A stretch of DNA of 5,404 nucleotides from an uncultured Collinsella sp. (lineage in GTDB: Bacteria; Actinomycetota; Coriobacteriia; Coriobacteriales; Coriobacteriaceae), in contig URBB01000121.1 in NCBI GenBank assembly GCA_900545835.1, forward strand, positions 1-5,404. The letters are read 5' to 3'. Within the stretch, counting starts at the first letter, position 1, and each line of letters opens with the position of its first letter. Below are positions 1-5,353 of the stretch, in pieces. The position numbers and the translations under genes are program-made. The notes below the pieces were generated by a model. It saw only the letters and a list, made by a program, of their open reading frames with translations, was not told where the DNA came from and searched no databases.

Positions 1-201
1 GGCCTGCTGGGCGGCCTCGACTTCCTGGGCGCGAGCCTCGATCACCGGGTCGAGCTGCTTGCGGACCATGGCGACGTAGGCGTCCTCCAGGGCGGAGGAA
101 GCGGACTTAGCGGGAATCTTCATATCGGCGAGATGACCCATCAGTTCCTTGGAGGTCATGCCGAACTCTTTGGCCAGGGTGGACACACGGACTTTTGCCA
201 T
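1..201 (-). CDS. infB: Translation initiation factor IF-2, N-terminal fragment (cut by window edge)
   Basis: The first 67 residues of IF-2 are visible; the GTPase and C-terminal domains lie beyond the left edge. IF-2 is the cytoplasmic GTPase that brings initiator fMet-tRNA to the 30S subunit and promotes 50S joining. The opening MAKVRVSTLAKEFGMTSKEL and the following helix-rich stretch (about residues 3-50) match the IF2_N module, a small helical domain at the start of bacterial IF-2. From about residue 51 a Glu/Ala/Gln-rich sequence begins, typical of the long variable linker in actinobacterial IF-2. The ATG at 201-199 is preceded by AGGTG at 213-209 with a 7-base spacer. It is the third gene of rimP-nusA-infB on this strand, 91 bases after the nusA stop, with no promoter that I can see in between. 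Identification rests on the N-terminal domain plus gene order. Confidence 0.93.
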   Translation of the reverse strand, partial: MAKVRVSTLAKEFGMTSKELMGHLADMKIPAKSASSALEDAYVAMVRKQLDPVIEARAQEVEAAQQA

Positions 202-222
202 ATGACTTCACCTACCCTTTCT

Positions 223-237
223 GGCACCTTGGGTGCC
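223..237 (-). repeat. Short hairpin just upstream of the infB ribosome binding site
   Basis: GGCACC (223-228) and GGTGCC (232-237) form a perfect 6-bp stem with a 3-base loop. On the coding (minus) strand it ends about 10 bases before the infB Shine-Dalgarno sequence. No T-run follows, so it is not an intrinsic terminator. It might influence mRNA processing or infB translation, but the stem is short and could be chance. Confidence 0.45.
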
Positions 238-262
238 TAGAGACTGAACGAGCGTGGGAGAT

Positions 263-283
263 GCGCCGGAACCTGTCCGGCGC
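263..283 (-). repeat. Strong GC hairpin in the nusA-infB intergenic region
   Basis: GCGCCGGA (263-270) and TCCGGCGC (276-283) form a perfect 8-bp stem with a 5-base loop, starting about 10 bases after the nusA stop codon on the minus strand. The downstream sequence (ATCTCCC) lacks a T-tract, so it is unlikely to terminate transcription on its own. It could protect the upstream rimP-nusA mRNA from 3' exonucleases or mark a processing point between nusA and infB. That role is inference; the base pairing is seen directly. Confidence 0.6.
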
Positions 284-292
284 GACCGCGCG

Positions 293-1540
293 CTAGATCA
301 GGTCCTCCGCATCATCGAAGGCGTCGGTGTCGTGGACACCGCAGAAACGGGAGCCGGGACGGGCCTGGTTGCGGCACTGGATGCCGTCCTCGGACACGTA
401 CTCGCAGCGACGGACGTCGTCGTCCTCCTCGTCACCGATCAGGTCGGCGGCGGGCTCCTCGTGAACGGGGACGTTCTTGAGGATGTCGGCGGCAAGGGTC
501 TCGGACTTGATGTCGATGTGCCAGCCGGTCAGGCGAGCGGCGAGGCGGGCGTTCTGGCCCTCCTTGCCAATGGCGAGGGACAGCTGGTCGTCGGGCACGA
601 TGACGCCGGCGTAGGCCTTCTCCTCGTCAATGAGGACGCGAGTGACCTTGGCGGGCGACAGGGCGTTGGCGACATAGACGGCCGGATCGGCATCCCACAG
701 GATGACGTCGACACGCTCACCACGGAGCTCGCCAACGACGGCGCGGACACGGCTGCCCTTGGGGCCGACGCAGGCGCCCACGGGATCCAGACGATCGTCG
801 AGCGAGTGGACGGCGACCTTGGAGCGCTGGCCCGGCTCGCGGGCGATCGACTTGATCTGGACGGTGCCCTCATAGATCTCGGGCACCTCCTGCTCAAACA
901 GACGACGCATGAGCTCGGGGTGGGTGCGGGAGATGACGATCGGCGGACGGCTGTGCTCGCCGCGAACCGGCTGCAGGTTGGAGTTGGGGTCGCGAACGTC
1001 GATGATCACGGCCTTGATGTGCTGGTTGTGCAGATAGCGCTCGCCCATCGGACGCTCGTTGCGCTCGTCCTCGTAACGGCGCTGGTCAAAGTGCGGCAGC
1101 TCGGCCTCGACGCCGTCACGGATCTTGACGATGGTGAAGTCGGGCGTGGACTGCAGCACGGTACCGCTGATAAGGTCACCGATGCGGCCGGAGAACTCCT
1201 CGTAGATCTGCTCGCGGGCGGAGTTGCGAACGATGGCGTTGATCTCGGCCTTGGCGTGCTGGGCGGCGATGCGGCTCGTGTTCTTGGGGGTGACGTCGAT
1301 CTCCTCGAACTCGGTGAAGTTGCCCTCCTCGTCCATGGAATCGTCGATCGGCTCCAGGCGGTAGACGTAAATCTTACCGGTGGTGCGGTCGATGGTCACC
1401 TTAGCGCCCCAGTCAAGATGCAAAATCTCGGCATAGCTCTTGGCGAGCGACTGCTCCAGACGGTCAATCAGGTAGAGCTGGTCGATGTGCTTGTCCTGGC
1501 AAAGCTCCATCAGGGCGGACATCATGTCGGATGCTGCCAT
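293..1540 (-). CDS. nusA: Transcription termination/antitermination factor NusA, with a C-terminal Cys/His extension
   Basis: NusA binds RNA polymerase and nascent RNA, stimulating pausing and intrinsic termination and taking part in antitermination complexes. The protein is 415 residues. The N-terminal RNAP-binding domain spans about 1-118. An S1 domain follows at about 119-205. Next come the family-typical stretch ISRTHPELMRRLFEQEVPEI (204-223) and two KH domains with GxxG loops GPKG (259-262) and GKEG (325-328). After KH2 (about 350) there is an acidic linker (361-376) and a tail with C379, C389, C400 and H403 (C-x9-C-x10-C-x2-H), then an acidic end. That tail is not part of standard short actinobacterial NusA, and the E. 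coli acidic AR repeats are absent. I chose the ATG at 1540: AAGGAAGGA (1556-1548) precedes it and it starts one base after the rimP stop. The in-frame ATG at 1573 would overlap rimP by 32 bases and add 11 unlikely residues. It lies in an operon between rimP and infB. Confidence 0.96.
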   Translation of the reverse strand: MAASDMMSALMELCQDKHIDQLYLIDRLEQSLAKSYAEILHLDWGAKVTIDRTTGKIYVYRLEPIDDSMDEEGNFTEFEEIDVTPKNTSRIAAQHAKAEINAIVRNSAREQIYEEFSGRIGDLISGTVLQSTPDFTIVKIRDGVEAELPHFDQRRYEDERNERPMGERYLHNQHIKAVIIDVRDPNSNLQPVRGEHSRPPIVISRTHPELMRRLFEQEVPEIYEGTVQIKSIAREPGQRSKVAVHSLDDRLDPVGACVGPKGSRVRAVVGELRGERVDVILWDADPAVYVANALSPAKVTRVLIDEEKAYAGVIVPDDQLSLAIGKEGQNARLAARLTGWHIDIKSETLAADILKNVPVHEEPAADLIGDEEDDDVRRCEYVSEDGIQCRNQARPGSRFCGVHDTDAFDDAEDLI

Positions 1541-1541
1541 C

Positions 1542-2036
1542 TTATTTTCCTTCCTTCGCGGGCTTGAAGTCATAGGTGGGCTTCAACTTGCACTTTTTAA
1601 CATCAGAGAAATCGAGGGTGACGGACTCGCCGTCCTCGAGCTCGAGGGTCACGTTCGTCTCGGTCGCGGCGGCAATCTTGCCGGTGTACTTGCGACGGCC
1701 CTCGGTGGCGGTGGAGGTGAGCTCGCAGTCCTCGCCCACAAAGCGGGCAAAGTCGCGCGGGCGGCGCAGCGGGCGCGCCATGCCCGGGCTCGACACCTCG
1801 AGCGTATAGCTCGAAGAGATGGGGTCGAGCTCCTCAATCACGTCGCCGACCCACTTCGTGTTGGCCGTGACGTCGTTGAGCGACAGGCTCTGACCCTCGG
1901 CACCCTCGATACGCACGCGCACACAGGGGGCCTTGGTGGCACCCACGAGCTCGACGTCGACGATGTCGACATCGTGCTGGGGAGCGACGGCCTCGAGCGC
2001 GTCGATAATCGCCTGCTCGGTCTTGGTCTTGACCAT
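1542..2036 (-). CDS. rimP: Ribosome maturation factor RimP
   Basis: RimP is a cytoplasmic factor that binds the free 30S subunit and assists its late assembly. The 164-residue protein fits the family length. The N-terminal alpha/beta domain (about 5-85) includes HDVDIVDVEL (21-30). The family signature YTLEVSSPGMARPL (77-90) marks the domain junction, and the C-terminal SH3-like barrel (about 92-155) has the run of beta strands expected. The ATG at 2036 is preferred because GGAGGTG (2048-2042) lies 5 bases upstream. An in-frame ATG at 2054 would add six residues and leave that Shine-Dalgarno inside the gene. Reading further upstream would run through a terminator and the promoter, so the long open frame to 2570 is not real. 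It is the first gene of rimP-nusA-infB; its stop TAA (1544-1542) is one base from the nusA ATG, so translation is probably coupled. Confidence 0.96.
   Translation of the reverse strand: MVKTKTEQAIIDALEAVAPQHDVDIVDVELVGATKAPCVRVRIEGAEGQSLSLNDVTANTKWVGDVIEELDPISSSYTLEVSSPGMARPLRRPRDFARFVGEDCELTSTATEGRRKYTGKIAAATETNVTLELEDGESVTLDFSDVKKCKLKPTYDFKPAKEGK
1548..1556 (-). promoter_or_regulatory. nusA ribosome binding site inside the rimP 3' end
   Basis: AAGGAAGGA (1556-1548 on the minus strand) is formed by the last codons of rimP, with about 7-8 bases to the nusA ATG at 1540. It decides the nusA start in favour of the 415-residue form and places nusA initiation within reach of ribosomes finishing rimP. 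Confidence 0.8.
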
Positions 2037-2041
2037 TGCGG

Positions 2042-2048
2042 CACCTCC
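2042..2048 (-). promoter_or_regulatory. rimP ribosome binding site
   Basis: GGAGGTG at 2048-2042 is a near-perfect Shine-Dalgarno, 5 bases before ATG 2036. It settles the start choice against the ATG at 2054. It lies only about nine bases after the T-tract of the leader terminator, so transcripts that end there lack it entirely. Confidence 0.85.
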
Positions 2049-2056
2049 ATCCATAC

Positions 2057-2089
2057 AAAAAAGAAGCGGGGCCGAAACCCCACTTCTTT
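2057..2089 (-). terminator. Intrinsic terminator in the rimP-nusA-infB leader (candidate attenuator)
   Basis: On the minus strand, AAAGAAGTGGGG (2089-2078) pairs with CCCCGCTTCTTT (2071-2060) in a 12-bp stem with one T-G wobble. The 6-base loop TTTCGG can close further to a UUCG tetraloop. Six consecutive Ts (2062-2057) follow CTTC. An A-rich 5' side, GC-rich upper stem and T-tract are the full intrinsic-terminator pattern, and the T-tract orientation favours the minus strand. It lies between the predicted rimP promoter and the rimP start, about 20 bases after the expected transcription start. No minus-strand gene lies closer upstream than leuS, which has its own hairpin at 3020-3057. It is therefore most simply read as a regulated leader terminator. 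The hairpin is seen; regulation is inferred. Confidence 0.85.
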
Positions 2090-2114
2090 CATTTACAACT
2101 TCATTTGCAAGCAA

Positions 2115-2143
2115 ACTATACCAATACCTGCGAATACGTGCAA
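2115..2143 (-). promoter_or_regulatory. Predicted sigma-70-type promoter of the rimP-nusA-infB operon
   Basis: On the minus strand TTGCAC (2143-2138, 3 of 6 to TTGACA) is followed after exactly 17 bases by TATAGT (2120-2115, 5 of 6 to TATAAT). TGG immediately precedes the -10, giving the extended TGn motif. The expected transcription start is near 2108, so the leader to the rimP ATG is about 72 bases and contains the terminator hairpin. A 5-bp inverted repeat (TTTGC-TT-GCAAA, 2115-2104) overlaps the start region. No other comparable promoter is visible upstream of rimP. Confidence 0.7.
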
Positions 2144-2395
2144 GCACAACGCAAACCCGCAGGTCAGCGTGCCCACAGCATCTCCACAAGAATACAACAA
2201 TTAGGCGAGGGCCCCTATGCGGTGCTCCCCCAAAAGCCTCAAAACGGGCCATGCGTCCCAGCGCACCGGTCGAATCGGGCCCTCTGGGCATTCCATCCCT
2301 GAGCACACACCGGTCAGACTGGAGCTGAGAGGCATTCTGTAGCGAGAAAGCCTGCCGTACGCATTGACCGCACAACCTTCCGAATCCTCTACGGC
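2144..2395. other. Intergenic region between rimP promoter and lipoprotein gene, no clear content
   Basis: Together with the leader this is a 370-base gap between divergent genes. I find no coding frame with a ribosome binding site, no tRNA-like cloverleaf and no terminator in this part. A plus-strand TTGACC (2364-2369) resembles a -35 box, but nothing like a -10 follows at 16-18 bases, so the lipoprotein promoter is not located. An 8-base direct repeat CACCGGTC occurs at 2264-2271 and 2308-2315 (44 bases apart). It could be a paired operator or chance. Confidence 0.5.
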
Positions 2396-2401
2396 AAGGA
2401 G
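2396..2401 (+). promoter_or_regulatory. Ribosome binding site of the lipoprotein gene
   Basis: AAGGAG lies 5 bases upstream of the ATG at 2407. It fixes the start at the codon that yields a proper lipoprotein signal peptide. Confidence 0.8.
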
Positions 2402-2406
2402 ACACC

Positions 2407-2979
2407 ATGAAACGCCTAGGCACCCTCTGCGCAACTGCGCTCGTCGTCGCTGCCTGCTCATTCGCCCTGACGGGCTGCAGCAATATCGATGGTAAAACCA
2501 GACCATTCGAGTCGGATCTCGGCAGCTCCGAAGGCATCGAGAAAACGACGCCTTCGGAGCGTTTCGACAAAATAGACGAAGATATAGTCGACCCCCAGGG
2601 TTTGGGTCCCGACCCTCAAGAACAGTTCCCCATCGACCTAGAGGCAGACGAGAACGTCCATGTTACCTGCGTGGGCAAGGACACAGATGGCTACGGCGAC
2701 GCCGTGTTGGTCTTTGCGGTAACAAACAACACCAATGTCGACATGGTGTTTGGCGATGTGGATGCTTATGCCTACGTCAACGGTGTCGTCCGCGACGTGC
2801 GCATGCGCCAGCCCGTCGCCGCAGGCGAAGAAACGACCGCGATGCTCACCTTTGTAGGCACCTTCGACGATCCAGACTTTGACGTGAACAACGACCTCAA
2901 CGACATCTACCTCAATATCTGGATGTTCGAGGAGCAGACGGGCAATGTCTACTTTAGGGACCTGGTACACATTCCATAG
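2407..2979 (+). CDS. Small putative lipoprotein of unknown function
   Basis: I do not recognise this 190-residue protein as a named family. The start has the three-part plan of a lipoprotein signal: MKR, a hydrophobic stretch (4-21) and lipobox L-T-G-C with C24 as the predicted lipidated residue. This predicts a membrane-anchored protein on the outer face of the cytoplasmic membrane. Residues 25-75 form an acidic, proline- and serine-containing linker. From about 80 to 188 the pattern suggests a beta-sandwich, with VLVFAVTNNTNVDMVFGDVD near its start. That resembles the Ig-like DUF4352/DUF5067-type domains common in Gram-positive surface lipoproteins, but this is a resemblance by eye only. 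After C24 there are further cysteines only at residue 87. It stands alone: divergent from rimP, convergent with leuS, with a hairpin terminator 41 bases after its stop. An 11-bp inverted repeat lies in the linker codons. Gene call is firm; function is unknown. Confidence 0.85.
   Translation: MKRLGTLCATALVVAACSFALTGCSNIDGKTRPFESDLGSSEGIEKTTPSERFDKIDEDIVDPQGLGPDPQEQFPIDLEADENVHVTCVGKDTDGYGDAVLVFAVTNNTNVDMVFGDVDAYAYVNGVVRDVRMRQPVAAGEETTAMLTFVGTFDDPDFDVNNDLNDIYLNIWMFEEQTGNVYFRDLVHIP
2525..2560 (+). repeat. 11-bp perfect inverted repeat inside the lipoprotein gene
   Basis: GCTCCGAAGGC (2525-2535) and GCCTTCGGAGC (2550-2560) are exact inverted copies separated by 14 bases. They fall in the codons for the linker just after the signal peptide (about residues 40-52). 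The mRNA would form a stable stem about 120 bases after the start codon. No T-tract follows (GTTTCGAC), so a premature terminator is unlikely. Confidence 0.7.
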
Positions 2980-3019
2980 CGGGTGACATGGAACATAAAC
3001 CAAGCAGGGTACACAACGA

Positions 3020-3057
3020 AAGACGAGGGACGACCCAACCGGATCGTCCCTCGTCTT
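3020..3057. terminator. Bidirectional hairpin terminator between convergent genes
   Basis: AAGACGAGGGACGA (3020-3033) pairs perfectly over 14 bp with TCGTCCCTCGTCTT (3044-3057) around a 10-base loop. It lies between the lipoprotein stop (2979) and the leuS stop (3084), where both transcripts need to end. T-tracts are weak on both sides (TCTTAAAC on plus, TCTTTCGTTG on minus), but stem strength and position support a shared terminator. Confidence 0.85.
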
Positions 3058-3083
3058 AAACGCGTCAACTATACGCGCGGTAT

Positions 3084-5353
3084 TTACTTAACCACCAGGT
3101 TGACCAGCTTGCCGGGCACGCAGATGGCCTTGACGACCGTCTTGCCCTCGAGCCACTTGGCAACGGCCTCCTCGGCGGCAGCCCGCATCTCCTCGTTGGA
3201 GGCATCGCGGGCAACGTCGATGCGGCCGCGGACCTTACCGAGCACCTGGACGACAATCTGCACCGTGTCCTCAATGGACTCGGCCAGGTCGAACTCGGGC
3301 CAGGCGGCGGTGTAGGCGTTGCCCTCGCAGCCGAGAGCCTCATGCCACAGCTCGTCGGCCCAGAACGGGCAGATAGGGGCAAGGACGCTCACGATATCCT
3401 TGGCCACGCCGTAGCACAGCGCCTTGTCGCGGTCAGTACCCTCGGTAGCGTTGAGGTAGGCGCTCGCCGCGTTGACGAGCTCCATGACGGCCGAGATCGC
3501 AGTGTTGAACTGGCCGCGGTCGAAGTCCTCGGTGCACTTGGCGATGGTACGGTGACGCTCGCGATAGAGCTTCATCGCAACCTCGTCGAGCGCGGACTTG
3601 TCGAAGGCCACGTTGGCGTCGCCGGACTGGACGAGCTGCCACACGATACGCCAGGCGCGCTTGATGAAGCGGTTGGCGCCCTCAACGGCCTTGGGATCCC
3701 AGTCGAAGTCCTTCTCGGGCGGGGCGATAAACAGGATCGCCAGACGCATGGTGTCGGCGCCATAGGGCTCGATGACCGAGCTCGGGGGCACGACGTTGCC
3801 CTTGGACTTGGACATGGTGTCGCCGTTCTCGTCCTTGACCATGCCCTGGCACAGCAGGTTGGTGAAGGGCTCGTCCACGCTCAGCAGACCCAGGTCGCGC
3901 AGGGCCTTGGTAAAGAAGCGGCTGTAGAGCAGGTGCAGAATGGCGTGCTCGATGCCGCCGATGTAGTTATCGACGGGCATCCAACGGTCGGCGGCCTCGC
4001 GAGAGAAGGGCAGCTCGGTGTTGTGCGGGTCGGTATAGCGCAGGTAATACCAGCTGGAGCAGGTGAACGTGTCCATGGTATCAGTCTCGCGCTTAGCCGG
4101 GCGACCGCAGACCGGGCAGGTGGTCTCGTAGAACTCCTTGCACTCGGCGAGGGTCTCGCCGGCGCCCAGGTCCAGGTTCTCGGGCAGCGTCACCGGCAGC
4201 TGGTCCTCGGGCACGGGCACGATGCCACAGTGCTCGCAGTGGATGGCCGGGATGGGGTTGCCCCAATAGCGCTGGCGGCTTATGAGCCAGTCGCGCAGAC
4301 GGAACTCGACCTTGCGACGACCGCAGCCCATGGCCTCGAGGTCGGCCACGATGGCAGCCTCGCCCTCGGAGTGCTTGCCGCCGCGCGTGCCGGTGTACTT
4401 GCCGGACTGAACGAGCGTGCCCTCGGCAGCGTGGGCGCAATCCCAGTCGACGGTCTCGGCATGGAAGGTATCGATGGTCTCACCGCTGGCCTCGACGGCA
4501 GCGCGGTCGTCATCGTCCAGGATGATCGGCACGATCGGCAGGTCGTACTTGCGGGCGAACTCAAAGTCGCGCTGGTCGCCGCAGGGAACGGCCATGACGG
4601 CGCCGGTGCCGTAGTCGGCAACGACATAATCGGCAACCCACACGGGGACCTTCTCGCCGTTAACGGGGTTCACCACGTAGCGGCCGGTAAAGGCGCCGTG
4701 CTTCTCGAGGGTGCCCTGGGCACGCTCGACGGCAGAGATATGCTTGGAGTCCTCGACGATCTTGGTGACGGCCTCCTCGTACTCCGTGCCCTCGACGAGC
4801 TCGTGCAGACGAGCGTACTCGGGAGCCAAGACAAAGAAGGACACGCCAAAGAGCGTATCGGCACGTGTGGTAAAGACGGTGATTTTGCCCTCATCGCCCT
4901 CGATGGGCTCGCCATCCTGGTCGCACAGGGTAAAGTCGACCTCGGCGCCCTCGGAGCGGCCGATCCAGTTGGCCTGCATCTGCTTGACGCGCTCAGGCCA
5001 GCCAGGGAGCTTCTCCAAGTCGTCGAGCAGCTCCTGAGAGTACTCGGTAATCTTGTAGTACCACTGCTCAAGGTCGCGCTTCTCGGGCTCGGTGCCGCAG
5101 CGCCAGCACTTGCCCTCAGTGACCTGCTCGTTGGCCAGAACGGTCTTGCAGGTGGGGCACCAGTTGACCGGGTTCTTCTTGCGGTATACCAGGCCCTTTT
5201 CCCACATCTTCTCAAAGATCCACTGACCCCAGCGGTAGTAGTCGGGGCTGCAGGTCTTGACCATGCGATCCAGATCGTAGGAGAAGCCCATGCGCTTCAT
5301 CGTGGCGAGCGCCTGGTCCATGTTCTTATACGTCCACGCGGCAGCCTGCGTGT
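3084..5353 (-). CDS. leuS: Leucyl-tRNA synthetase, 5' end missing at contig edge
   Basis: LeuRS charges tRNA-Leu with leucine in the cytoplasm. 755 residues are visible; by alignment in memory to E. coli LeuRS the first ~95, including the HIGH motif, are missing. Numbering from the internal Met at 5321: zinc-knuckle cysteines C55/C58/C72/C75; CP1 editing domain (about 125-330) with TTRADTLFG (151-159) and GTGAVMAVP (238-246); RYWGNPIPAIHCEHC (351-365) and a second pair C402/C405; bacterial LeuRS segment DTFTCSSWYYLRY (417-429); signature loop MSKSKG (503-508), with Thr where KMSKS usually begins with Lys; helical anticodon-binding domain (about 580-685); C-terminal domain to 745. Only about ten residues separate LLCQGMV from MSKS, so the large leucine-specific insert of E. 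coli LeuRS is absent. The ATG at 5321 is internal: the frame continues upstream with genuine LeuRS-like sequence (TQAAAWTYKN) until the adapter at 5354. The gene converges on the lipoprotein gene and ends before a hairpin terminator. Confidence 0.97.

Noticed and set aside
254..1567. A 437-codon open frame on the plus strand opposite nusA
   Set aside because: It is the antisense of a firmly identified NusA, is rich in Asp/Gly/Val/Leu as expected from antisense GC-rich codons, and has no family resemblance. It is a by-product of codon bias.
1541..1573. NusA start at ATG 1573 (426 residues)
   Set aside because: It would overlap rimP by 32 bases and add MTSSPRRKENK, which is encoded by the rimP 3' end. 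The ATG at 1540 has the better-placed ribosome binding site.
1960..1975. 16-base perfect palindrome ACGATGTCGACATCGT inside rimP
   Set aside because: It falls in codons for alternating Asp, Val and Ile (GAC/GTC/GAT), which make such palindromes readily. There is no sign of a regulatory role.
2246..2282. Possible tRNA-like or T-arm-like sequence (GGTCGAATCGGG) on the plus strand
   Set aside because: No acceptor, D or anticodon stems can be built around it, and there is no CCA end. It is only a local similarity.
2364..2395. Plus-strand promoter for the lipoprotein gene based on TTGACC at 2364
   Set aside because: No TATAAT-like box lies at 16-18 bases, and the transcript would start inside the ribosome binding site.
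2037..2570. Extension of rimP upstream to a 342-residue protein starting at 2570
   Set aside because: The extra part would run through the leader terminator and the promoter and lie opposite the lipoprotein gene. RimP family length and the Shine-Dalgarno at 2048-2042 support the start at 2036.
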